Below are positions 1 through 5,313 of a DNA stretch of 5,313 nucleotides, one piece after another (the stretch's first letter is position 1; each line of letters opens with the position of its first letter). The stretch spans positions 48,707 through 54,019 of the forward strand of contig DJFY01000003.1 in assembly GCA_002431545.1 (NCBI GenBank), written 5' to 3'. This stretch comes from Cellvibrionales bacterium UBA5860. Lineage in GTDB: Bacteria > Pseudomonadota > Gammaproteobacteria > Pseudomonadales > Porticoccaceae. The notes beneath the pieces were generated by a model, which ran no database searches, was not told where the DNA came from, and saw nothing but the letters and a program-made list of their open reading frames with translations. The position numbers and the translations under genes were made by a program.

Positions 1-147
1 CATCCGGCCTATCCTCCGGGCGCGCCACCGCCGTATCCGCCCGGAGGCGCTTACCCGCCAACCGGATATCCGTCGCCACCGGGCGATCCGGGGCCACCGC
101 CGGGCGGCTACCCGCCTGTGGCTGGTCCCGGTGCTTACCCGGGTGTG
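1..147 (+). repeat. Degenerate Pro/Gly/Tyr-rich coding repeat
   Basis: In the frame of the rhodanese-like gene, this DNA encodes irregular units of the form YPPG, GGAYPP, TGYPSPPG, GGYPPV and GAYPG. The units vary in length, so this is a low-complexity, probably disordered protein segment rather than an exact tandem DNA repeat. Similar XYPPX-type stretches are known as flexible linkers or surface-exposed regions. Its left end is cut by the window. Confidence 0.6.
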
Positions 148-618
148 GCGCACTCCGGGGTACAGACATTTGAGTTGCAGGACTTTGGTGTGCCGCCTAT
201 CGCGCACCTGTATACCGGCGCCATGCATGGTCCGACGCCTGTCAGCATTCCCGGCGGGCGCGTGGTGACCACTGCCGATGTGATCGCGTTTACGCAGCAG
301 GGCGGCGGTTATGTCCTGCTCGATGTGCTGGGCAGCGGCGAAACGTTGCCCGGGGCGATTTCCGCCGTCTCAGCCCACCGGGCAGGCACTTTCAACGACG
401 CTGTACAAGGACAACTGGCCAGTTTGCTGGGGCAGCATACGCAGGGCAATCGCACGTTACCGCTGATATTTTACTGCCAGTCACCCCGGTGCTGGATGTC
501 ATACAACGCTGCCTTGCGCGCGATTAATCTGGGTTACCGCGATGTTCGCTGGTACCGGGGCGGTATCGATGCCTGGAAACGGGCGGGCCTCTCCACCCAG
601 GCAGGTTATGCTCGATAA
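1..618 (+). CDS. Rhodanese-like protein with Pro-rich N-terminal region (5' partial)
   Basis: The frame is open from the first base, so the start lies left of the window; 205 residues are visible. Residues 1-49 are a Pro/Gly/Tyr/Ala-rich low-complexity stretch with YPPG-like units. Residues 85-200 look like one rhodanese domain: VLLDV at 105-109 matches the usual substrate-side strand, LPGAI at 116-120 the turn after it, FYCQSPRCW at 157-165 the active-site loop, and WYRGGIDAWKRAGL at 184-197 the family's C-terminal signature. Two cysteines, C159 and C164, could be catalytic. The CW-M-S-Y-N-A-A run after C164 recalls the CxxxCW-type rhodanese-like proteins linked to PQQ-dependent catabolism, but here four residues separate the cysteines. 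The exact substrate is unknown; sulfur transfer or a thiol/redox role is inference. Any signal peptide would be outside the window. A GTG at 118 would drop most of the Pro-rich head and has no need to be the start, because the coding frame continues upstream. Confidence 0.85.
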   Translation, partial: HPAYPPGAPPPYPPGGAYPPTGYPSPPGDPGPPPGGYPPVAGPGAYPGVAHSGVQTFELQDFGVPPIAHLYTGAMHGPTPVSIPGGRVVTTADVIAFTQQGGGYVLLDVLGSGETLPGAISAVSAHRAGTFNDAVQGQLASLLGQHTQGNRTLPLIFYCQSPRCWMSYNAALRAINLGYRDVRWYRGGIDAWKRAGLSTQAGYAR

Positions 619-643
619 AGCAGGCCGGACTTCAGGGCAGGCT

Positions 644-659
644 GCGTCGACCCCGACGC
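644..659. other. Short perfect inverted repeat after the rhodanese-like gene
   Basis: GCGTCG (644-649) and CGACGC (654-659) form a 6-bp all-Watson-Crick stem around an ACCC loop, 26 bases after the stop codon. No U-run follows immediately (the next bases are GTGGTATTTAAC), so it is not a convincing intrinsic terminator. It could be a weak 3' stabiliser or chance in GC-rich DNA. Confidence 0.3.
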
Positions 660-683
660 GTGGTATTTAACAGGGTCATCCTC

Positions 684-689
684 TATGAT
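684..689 (+). promoter_or_regulatory. Candidate -10 box for the ABM gene
   Basis: TATGAT matches five of six positions of the sigma-70 -10 consensus and lies 37 bases before the chosen start at 727. No recognisable -35 box sits 16-18 bases upstream and there is no TG extension, so this is a weak call. The alternative is transcription from the upstream rhodanese-like gene. Confidence 0.3.
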
Positions 690-714
690 CGGGCCCCCCA
701 ATTAAAAAAACGAT

Positions 715-719
715 AGGAG
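715..719 (+). promoter_or_regulatory. Ribosome binding site that sets the ABM gene start
   Basis: AGGAG ends 7 bases before the ATG at 727, the normal spacing. The in-frame ATG at 721 would be only one base away, too close for initiation, so 727 is preferred. Confidence 0.75.
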
Positions 720-726
720 AATGATC

Positions 727-1017
727 ATGGCGTGCACTGTGCTACTGGAGCTGAAAGTGAAGCCGGAATGTGTCGAGGATACGATTAACGGCCTGGGTGC
801 CATGCTGCCCGAAACCCGTAATTACGATGGCTGCATAGAAGTCTATGCTCACCAGGATCAGGATGATCCGACTACGATTCTAGCCATCGAGCAATGGGAT
901 TCTCGTCAACACTACGAAAAATATTTTGCCTGGCGCCAGGAAACCGGGGCGCTGGACGCGCTGGGCGCCTGGTTGGCGCAGCCGCCCTCTATTCGTTACT
1001 TCGATAAAAAAGCCTGA
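727..1017 (+). CDS. ABM-family (YgiN-like) putative quinol monooxygenase
   Basis: This is a 96-residue single-domain protein of about the usual length for stand-alone ABM domains, which form dimeric ferredoxin-like folds. The N-terminal strand MACTVLLELKVKPE (1-14), the turn RNYDGCIEVY (31-40), IEQWDSRQHYEKYFAWR (54-70) and the end PPSIRYF (86-92) follow the family pattern. Members include cofactor-independent oxygenases acting on quinols or polyketide phenols, but many have unknown substrates, so the specific reaction here is not established. It is probably cytoplasmic; no signal peptide or membrane segment is visible. The start at 727 was chosen over 721 from the AGGAG spacing. It follows the rhodanese-like gene on the same strand after a 108-base gap, with a possible promoter in between. 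The shared terminator lies about 210 bases downstream. Confidence 0.88.
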   Translation: MACTVLLELKVKPECVEDTINGLGAMLPETRNYDGCIEVYAHQDQDDPTTILAIEQWDSRQHYEKYFAWRQETGALDALGAWLAQPPSIRYFDKKA

Positions 1018-1372
1018 GCACGTCTTGGATTTGAGTGCGTGGGTTTGTGTACATGGTTGGATCTGAGGGCTTGATCGGGCCTGGATGCCGGGCGTGCCGG
1101 AGCCGTTGAAGCGCTCCACGGGAAGCCAAAGCAGGTAACCGGGACTACGCGAAACGGGACAAGTCCAGGTTGATAATTCAGGCCATAACAGGGCCACGCA
1201 TTTACCGCATCTCAGGACATATATAAATAAAAGGGGCGACAGTTAACCTGTCGCCCCTTTTGCATTTTCGCGAGCCACCAAGCTTTGGCGGGAGTGTTGT
1301 GGTCTCTCCGCTGGAGAGGCCCTCGACAACGATGGGCGGGATATTTGGTGCCGAATCGGCAGAGTTTCCCGC
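1018..1372. other. 355-base gap between convergent genes
   Basis: No credible gene is seen here. Positions 1018-1228 look like unique non-coding sequence; the only oddity is an 11-base near-repeat, TTGGATTTGAG at 1025 and TTGGATCTGAG at 1057. Positions 1229-1261 form a strong bidirectional terminator, and 1275-1373 contain three further inverted repeats. Open frames crossing the gap overlap real genes antisense and lack recognisable domains. No tRNA or known riboswitch pattern was recognised. Confidence 0.7.
1229..1261. terminator. Bidirectional intrinsic terminator between the ABM gene and argA
   Basis: AAAAGGGGCGACAG (1229-1242) and CTGTCGCCCCTTTT (1248-1261) are perfect complements, giving a 14-bp stem with a five-base TTAAC loop. 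Reading the minus strand, the stem runs into TTTTATTTATAT, an excellent U-rich tail for ending the argA transcript. Reading the plus strand, TTTTGCATTTT gives a shorter but usable tail for the ABM transcript. It lies 111 bases past the argA stop and 211 bases past the ABM stop, as expected for convergent genes. Confidence 0.93.
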
Positions 1373-1373
1373 C
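1275..1373. other. Cluster of three inverted repeats in the argA 3' region
   Basis: Three potential hairpins lie between the argA stop and the terminator. Positions 1275-1291 pair CCACCAA with TTGGCGG around GCT; the one imperfect pair becomes G-U on the minus-strand RNA. Positions 1301-1321 form a 9-bp stem, GGTCTCTCC with GGAGAGGCC, around GCT, with one G-U on the plus-strand RNA. Positions 1335-1373 pair GGCGGGA with TCCCGCC and enclose a second stem, GCCG-AAT-CGGC (1350-1360); the outer arm reaches into the argA stop codon. None is followed by a U-run. They would give the argA mRNA a highly folded tail; any function is inference. Confidence 0.5.
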
Positions 1374-2680
1374 TAGAGGGCTTTGCTCAATATTTTTGAG
1401 TTGCGTTGCAGGTTGTATAGCGCCGCTTTCTCCTGAGGCAGTTGATCCAGCGTGGTCACAGCGAAGCCCTGTTCCTGGAACCATTGCGCGGCCTGCGTCG
1501 TAAGCACAAATAACCGGTCCAGTTTAAGTTCACTCTTCGCACGTTGCTCGATTTTGTTCAGCAGTTTTTTCCCCAGCCCGCGATGTTGAAAATCCGGGTG
1601 TGTCGCGACACAGGCGAGTTCCCCGGCCTCCGCGTCTTTGAAGGGGTAGAGCGCGGCACAGGCGATGATCATGCCGTCCGGGTGCACCACCACCTGAAAC
1701 CGGGAAATTTCGGTCTCGAGCAACTCGCGGGAGCGTTTGACCAGGGCGCCGGAGGCTTCCAGCGGTGCGATCAATTCGAGAATGGCACCAACATCGTCGA
1801 TAGTGGCTTGCCTGATAGTCTCGCTACCCTGCTGCGATACCAGTGTGCCGGCACCATCCCGGGTGAATAACTCGCGCAGCAGAGCGCCATCTTCTCGGTA
1901 GCTGATCAGGTGGCTGCGTTCCACGCCGTTCAGGCAAGCGTCGTAGGCCGCCTGCAGAGCGGACCGGAGCGGCGCTTGCCCGGAGACAAGTTCGAGCCAC
2001 TTGCGCACTTCCGCCATGTCGATGGATTTGACGAGCACCCCGTCGGCATCGCTTATCCCCGGCTCGCTGCAGAAGAGGATCAGTTTTTCCGCTTCCAGCG
2101 CGATCGCTGTCTCGGTTGCAACATCCTCGCAGCTTAGGTTGAAGACCTCGCCGGTGGGCGAATAACCCAGAGGCGACAGTAGCACGACCGCCCCCAGTTC
2201 CAGCTGCCGTGTAATGCCCGCTCGGTCGAGTTTGCGGACTTCACCGGTGTGATGAAAGTCGACGCCGTGACGAATTCCCAGAGGCTTGGCGGTAATGAAA
2301 TTACCACCGACCACGCGCACTGCGGCATCCTGCATGGGCGAATTGGGCAGACCCATCGACAGCATCGACTCGATGGCAATACGCGTACTACCGACCGCTT
2401 CCTGTACACAAATCATGGTATCGGCGTCAGTGATGCGAATCCCGGCGTCGTAGCGGGGGATGAGATTGCATTGTGTCAGCTTGCTGTCGATCTGGGGGCG
2501 GGCGCCATGCACCAGCACAATGCGAATGCCCAGGCTGTGCAGCAAGGCGACATCGTGAACGATGTTGGCAAAATGCCGATCCTCTACCGCCTCGCCACGC
2601 AGGACAATGACAAAAGTCTTGCCGCGGTGGCGGTTGATGTAAGGCGATGTGTCGCGAAAAAACTTGACGTAATCGGTCAT
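1373..2680 (-). CDS. argA: N-acetylglutamate synthase (amino-acid N-acetyltransferase)
   Basis: This 435-residue protein catalyses acetyl-CoA + L-glutamate to N-acetylglutamate + CoA, the committed first step of arginine biosynthesis, in the cytoplasm. It has the classical two-domain layout. Residues 10-280 form an amino-acid-kinase-like domain (PYINRHRGKTFVIVLRGE at 13-30, LVHGARPQID at 56-65, NFITAKPLG at 127-135, HLISYREDGALL at 257-268). Residues 287-435 form a GNAT acetyltransferase domain (IRQATIDDVGAILELI at 289-304, ACAALYPF at 340-347, acetyl-CoA loop QHRGLG at 365-370, WFQEQGF at 400-406). The catalytic lysine loop of true acetylglutamate kinases is replaced by VLRGE, as expected for ArgA, where this domain serves arginine feedback inhibition. 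Length is close to E. coli ArgA (443), and the N-terminus MTDYV resembles the pseudomonad form. No good Shine-Dalgarno precedes the ATG. It lies 74 bases downstream of argE. Confidence 0.97.
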   Translation of the reverse strand: MTDYVKFFRDTSPYINRHRGKTFVIVLRGEAVEDRHFANIVHDVALLHSLGIRIVLVHGARPQIDSKLTQCNLIPRYDAGIRITDADTMICVQEAVGSTRIAIESMLSMGLPNSPMQDAAVRVVGGNFITAKPLGIRHGVDFHHTGEVRKLDRAGITRQLELGAVVLLSPLGYSPTGEVFNLSCEDVATETAIALEAEKLILFCSEPGISDADGVLVKSIDMAEVRKWLELVSGQAPLRSALQAAYDACLNGVERSHLISYREDGALLRELFTRDGAGTLVSQQGSETIRQATIDDVGAILELIAPLEASGALVKRSRELLETEISRFQVVVHPDGMIIACAALYPFKDAEAGELACVATHPDFQHRGLGKKLLNKIEQRAKSELKLDRLFVLTTQAAQWFQEQGFAVTTLDQLPQEKAALYNLQRNSKILSKAL

Positions 2681-2714
2681 TTTGCCGGTAAAAACAAATG
2701 GAACAGGGCGCGCA

Positions 2715-2723
2715 ATTATATCA
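2715..2723 (-). promoter_or_regulatory. Extended -10 promoter for argA
   Basis: Read on the minus strand, TGATATAAT is an exact TGn-TATAAT extended -10 element, which can work without a good -35 box; none is seen 17 bases upstream. Transcription would start near 2708, giving a leader of about 28 bases before the argA ATG. It sits 31 bases after the argE stop, so argA could be transcribed alone as well as by read-through from argE. No clear ArgR box was recognised near it. Confidence 0.6.
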
Positions 2724-2754
2724 GTTGGTCAGCGTCACGGGCGGTTGCTGTGCG

Positions 2755-3882
2755 TTATAAACAGAATTTACCTATCAGTTGTGAGATGTAGTCGACGCTT
2801 GGTTCGATACGATCGGCGCCAAGATACTCGTCCGGCTGGTGGGCCTGATCGATATTGCCGGGGCCCATGACGACCACGTCCATCCCCAGTTGCTGTAAAA
2901 AGGGCGCTTCCGTTGCAAAAGCGACGCTACTGCCGCTGTGTCCGGTGAGCTTCTCGCAATAACGCAGCAGCTCGCTATCGGTATCTGCCGCGAAAGGCGG
3001 CACGCTAAAATACTCGAGTGAAACTTCAGTACCCTCGTCGGCGCCCAGGCCGAGCAGGCGTTGACCGAGTAGTGCGTGCAACTCATCGATGTCCATTCCC
3101 GGCAGCGGACGTATCTCGAAACCGAGTTCGCAATGTCCGCAAATGCGGTTGGGGTTGTCACCGCCGTGGACATAACCCAGGTTGAGTGTCGGGAAATCGA
3201 CCTCAAACAACGGGTTATGGTAACGGGATTTAAGTTCTGCCTGCAGGCGCCTGAGTACGCCCAGGGCGTCGTGCATGGTGTGCAGGGCGTTGTTACCCAG
3301 TGCCGGATTGCTGGAGTGGCCGGAATGGCCCCGCACCACCAGCGTCTCGATCATAATGCCTTTGTGTAAGGCCACCGGGCGCATGCCGGTCGGTTCTCCG
3401 ACCAGTGCGTATCGGGCCAGCGGCTTGCCCGCCGCGGTCAGGGCGCGGGCGCCGTCCATAGAGGATTCCTCGTCCGCGGTGGCCAGCACAATCAGAGGTT
3501 GACGCAATTGCTGGTTGGCACTGCGTTTTATCGCTTCGATCGCGAGCGCAAAAAAGCCTTTCATGTCGCAGGTGCCGAGACCGTAAAATCTGTTATCGCG
3601 CTCGGTCAGCTGAAAAGGCGACTGGCGCCAGAGTTTGTCGTCACAGGGCACGGTGTCAGTGTGTCCGGCCAGCACCAGGCCCCCAGGGCCGCTACCCAGC
3701 GTCGCGATAAGATTGGCCTTGCGTGGATCGGCCAGAGGCATGATTTCGACAGAGAAATTCAGGTCGACGAGCCACTGGGCGAGCAGGTCGATGACGCCGC
3801 GGTTGCCCTGATCGATACTTTGGTCGGAACTGCTGATCGAATTGCAGGCAATCAGCTGGCGCAGTGTGTCGGTGATTTTCAT
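2755..3882 (-). CDS. argE: Acetylornithine deacetylase (M20 metallopeptidase family)
   Basis: This 375-residue enzyme hydrolyses N2-acetyl-L-ornithine to ornithine and acetate in the linear arginine pathway; it is cytoplasmic. The metal and catalytic motifs of the M20/ArgE family are intact: AGHTDTVP (72-79, H74 ligand and D76), GLGTCDMKGF (101-110, D106 bridging ligand), TADEESS (135-141, E138 general base and E139 ligand), VGEPT (161-165, E163 ligand) and AHQPDEY (347-353, H348 ligand). The dimerisation domain spans about 172-285 and includes RGHSGHSSNP (184-193) and HGGDNPNRIC (239-248). Length is close to E. coli ArgE (383). The frame is open 100 codons further upstream, but that extension has no ArgE similarity and overlaps the divergent ATPase gene, so the start is placed at MKITD. 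argA follows on the same strand after 74 bases without a visible terminator. Confidence 0.97.
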   Translation of the reverse strand: MKITDTLRQLIACNSISSSDQSIDQGNRGVIDLLAQWLVDLNFSVEIMPLADPRKANLIATLGSGPGGLVLAGHTDTVPCDDKLWRQSPFQLTERDNRFYGLGTCDMKGFFALAIEAIKRSANQQLRQPLIVLATADEESSMDGARALTAAGKPLARYALVGEPTGMRPVALHKGIMIETLVVRGHSGHSSNPALGNNALHTMHDALGVLRRLQAELKSRYHNPLFEVDFPTLNLGYVHGGDNPNRICGHCELGFEIRPLPGMDIDELHALLGQRLLGLGADEGTEVSLEYFSVPPFAADTDSELLRYCEKLTGHSGSSVAFATEAPFLQQLGMDVVVMGPGNIDQAHQPDEYLGADRIEPSVDYISQLIGKFCL

Positions 3883-3891
3883 GTCCCGGCC

Positions 3892-3921
3892 AGTGTAGGG
3901 GCTAGGTCGAAGAAAAAGCAA
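3892..3921 (-). promoter_or_regulatory. Candidate argE promoter very close to the start codon
   Basis: On the minus strand, TTGCTT (3916-3921) and TACACT (3892-3897) are separated by 18 bases. The -10 matches four of six consensus positions and the -35 three of six. Only nine bases separate the -10 box from the argE ATG, so the RNA would begin about 2-3 bases upstream of the ATG. Confidence 0.4.
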
Positions 3922-3939
3922 TTCACCGACGCTCTGCTT

Positions 3940-3969
3940 TTGTTGTCGCCGGGTGATAAGCGCTACAAT
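3940..3969 (+). promoter_or_regulatory. Candidate promoter for the GspE-like gene
   Basis: TACAAT (3964-3969) matches five of six -10 positions and is preceded, at 18 bases, by TTGTTG (3940-3945), a weak -35; TTGTCG at 3943-3948 is a better hexamer but at only 15 bases. Transcription would start near 3976, leaving a leader of about 58 bases. It is about 20 bases from the candidate argE promoter on the opposite strand, so the two could interfere. Confidence 0.4.
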
Positions 3970-4020
3970 CGCGGGGCGCGTCGGCGGATGTGGCGCGTAT
4001 TGACCATAAGCGGTGCTACC

Positions 4021-4025
4021 AGGAG
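4021..4025 (+). promoter_or_regulatory. Ribosome binding site of the GspE-like gene
   Basis: AGGAG lies 8 bases before the ATG at 4034, which fixes the start of the ATPase gene. Confidence 0.8.
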
Positions 4026-4033
4026 AGGCGTCG

Positions 4034-5313
4034 ATGGCCGTAGCTGAAGCGCTAGACCAATTGCTCGAACTGCCGGCGTTATTGAGCCAGTTGCAAGCTG
4101 ACGGACTGTTGACCCGTGAAAGTGTCAACCAGATCAGTGGTACCACCCGCACGCGCGAGGAAGCGCTGCAGCATCCCCTCACTTACATTGCGGCGCAACA
4201 ACCCGACAACGCACTGGAGTCTGGAAAACCCCTCGACCTGGATACCTTGACGCGCTGGCTGGCCGAGCGCGTTGGCCTGCCGGTGGCGCACATCGACCCG
4301 CTGAAAATAAATGTGCCAATGGTGACCGGCGTCATGTCTTTCGAGTTCGCCCGGCGCCACAACATTCTCTGCATAGACGTCACTGCGACCGAGGTGGTGA
4401 TTGCCGTCGCCCAACCCTATGCCACGATCTGGGTTCGCGATATCGAGAAAATCACCGGCAAAGCCGTGCGCTGCGTGGTGGCCAATCCGGCGGATATCGA
4501 AAAGTACTCGGTAGAGTTCTATACGCTCTCGCGCTCGGTCTTCGGTGCCGGCAAATCGTCGGACCAGGGACGCAGCTCCCTGACCAACTTCGAGCAGTTG
4601 CTCGAGCTGGGTTCGCTGAAGGATCCGGATGCCGAGGATCAGCACATCGTCAACATTGTCGACTGGTTGCTGCAGTATGCCTTCGACCAGCGGGCGAGCG
4701 ACATTCATATCGAGCCGCGGCGGGAAAAAGGCAAGGTGCGGTTTCGAATAGACGGCATTCTGCACCAGGTCTACGATCTGCCAGCAGCGGTGATGACGGC
4801 GATGACCAGTCGTCTGAAAATCCTCGGCCGTATGAACGTCGCCGAAAAACGCCGTCCCCAGGACGGGCGGGTGAAAACCAAAACCCAGGACGGTCACGAG
4901 GTCGAGCTTCGCTTGTCCACGTTACCCACGGCCTTTGGCGAAAAACTGGTGATGCGCATATTTGACCCGGAAGTCCTGCTGCGCAGTTTCTCCGAGCTGG
5001 GCCTGACTGGCGAGGATTATCGCCGCTGGCGCGAAATGACTACGCGCCCTTACGGTATCGTGCTGATTACCGGGCCCACCGGGTCCGGCAAAACCACCAC
5101 GCTTTATTCCACCTTGAAGCAGTTGGCGACGGTGGACGTCAACGTTAGCACGGTGGAAGATCCCATAGAAATGGTCGAGGAGAGTTTCAATCAGACCCAG
5201 GTGCAGCCACAGATCGATCTGGACTTCGCCGCTGGCATTCGCACCCTGATGCGGCAGGACCCCGACATCATTATGGTCGGGGAGATTCGCGACCTCGAAA
5301 CCGCAGAAATGGC
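4034..5313 (+). CDS. GspE/PulE/PilB-family assembly ATPase (3' partial)
   Basis: The frame is open from 4034 to the right edge with no stop; 426 complete residues are visible, against a usual 560-600. Residues 1-160 resemble the GspE/MshE N-terminal region (RWLAERVGLPVAHIDPLKI at 74-92, VVIAVAQP at 121-128). Residues 195-426 are the secretion ATPase: SDIHIEPR at 222-229, the arginine region RRPQDGR at 273-279, Walker A GPTGSGKTT at 347-355, Asp box STVEDPIE at 372-379, and Walker B IIMVGEIRD at 412-420. The His box and any CxxC zinc motif would lie beyond the window. Such hexameric ATPases sit on the cytoplasmic side of the inner membrane and drive pseudopilus or pilus assembly by ATP hydrolysis. 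No other secretion or pilus gene is visible here, so GspE versus PilB versus an orphan PulE-like protein cannot be settled. It is transcribed divergently from argE with 151 bases between the start codons. Confidence 0.93.
   Translation, partial: MAVAEALDQLLELPALLSQLQADGLLTRESVNQISGTTRTREEALQHPLTYIAAQQPDNALESGKPLDLDTLTRWLAERVGLPVAHIDPLKINVPMVTGVMSFEFARRHNILCIDVTATEVVIAVAQPYATIWVRDIEKITGKAVRCVVANPADIEKYSVEFYTLSRSVFGAGKSSDQGRSSLTNFEQLLELGSLKDPDAEDQHIVNIVDWLLQYAFDQRASDIHIEPRREKGKVRFRIDGILHQVYDLPAAVMTAMTSRLKILGRMNVAEKRRPQDGRVKTKTQDGHEVELRLSTLPTAFGEKLVMRIFDPEVLLRSFSELGLTGEDYRRWREMTTRPYGIVLITGPTGSGKTTTLYSTLKQLATVDVNVSTVEDPIEMVEESFNQTQVQPQIDLDFAAGIRTLMRQDPDIIMVGEIRDLETAEM

Noticed and set aside
721..726. 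Upstream ATG as start of the ABM gene
   Set aside because: It is one base from AGGAG; the ATG at 727 has normal spacing and begins at the conserved MACTVLLEL.
880..1197. 105-codon minus-strand open frame
   Set aside because: It lies antisense to the end of the ABM gene, encodes no recognisable domain, and has no supporting start signals.
1212..1503. Short open frames on both strands over the argA 3' end
   Set aside because: They cover the terminator and hairpin cluster and overlap argA out of frame; no ribosome binding site or domain was seen.
2681..2754. ArgR operator before argA
   Set aside because: AT-rich sequence around the -10 box suggested an ARG box, but no TGAAT-4-ATTCA-like palindrome is present.
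2249..2791. 180-codon plus-strand open frame across argA and argE ends
   Set aside because: It is antisense to argA and the argE 3' end, with no domain pattern; it is a shadow of GC-rich coding DNA.
3499..4047. 182-codon plus-strand open frame
   Set aside because: It is antisense to argE and overlaps the ATPase start; no family resemblance.
3883..4182. 100-codon N-terminal extension of argE
   Set aside because: The extension lacks similarity to ArgE, overlaps the start of the divergent ATPase gene, and is low-complexity; MKITD at 3882 aligns with the family's N-terminus.
4079..4897. 272-codon minus-strand open frame
   Set aside because: It is fully antisense to the GspE-like ATPase, whose conserved ATPase motifs show which strand is coding.

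Overview
The window looks like chromosomal DNA of a GC-rich gammaproteobacterium. The evidence is a full-length classical ArgA (inactive kinase domain plus GNAT domain), an M20-family ArgE closely resembling the enterobacterial and pseudomonad enzymes, and a GspE/PilB-type assembly ATPase. A marine lineage is possible but is only a guess. No mobile element, CRISPR array, tRNA, rRNA or phage gene is visible, and base composition shows no obvious break.

Layout, left to right. (1) Positions 1-618 (+) hold the 3' part of a gene for a protein with a Pro/Gly/Tyr-rich low-complexity head and a rhodanese-like domain carrying an unusual C-x4-CW active-site loop. (2) Positions 727-1017 (+) encode a small antibiotic-biosynthesis-monooxygenase (ABM/YgiN-like) protein with a good Shine-Dalgarno that decides its start. 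(3) Positions 1018-1372 are a 355-base gap between convergent genes. It holds a perfect 14-bp bidirectional terminator hairpin and a cluster of three more inverted repeats. (4) Positions 1373-2680 (-) are argA. (5) Positions 2755-3882 (-) are argE, just upstream of argA on the same strand. (6) A 151-base divergent intergenic region carries weak candidate promoters both ways. (7) From 4034 (+) a GspE/PulE/PilB-like ATPase gene runs off the right edge; it is open at the 3' end but clearly coding.

How the genes relate. ArgA makes N-acetylglutamate from glutamate and acetyl-CoA, the first step of arginine synthesis. ArgE hydrolyses N-acetylornithine to ornithine and acetate in the linear pathway. 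Their co-orientation and 74-base spacing fit co-transcription, but an extended -10 promoter just before argA suggests that argA also has its own start site. The GspE-like ATPase powers a type II secretion or type IV pilus-like machine and has no visible link to arginine synthesis. The rhodanese-like and ABM proteins are co-oriented but 108 bases apart, so an operon is possible and unproven.

I found no convincing undescribed system. The items most worth checking are the hairpin-rich tail downstream of argA, the unusual rhodanese-like loop with its Pro-rich head, the possible near-leaderless argE transcript, and the degenerate N-terminus of the GspE-like ATPase.
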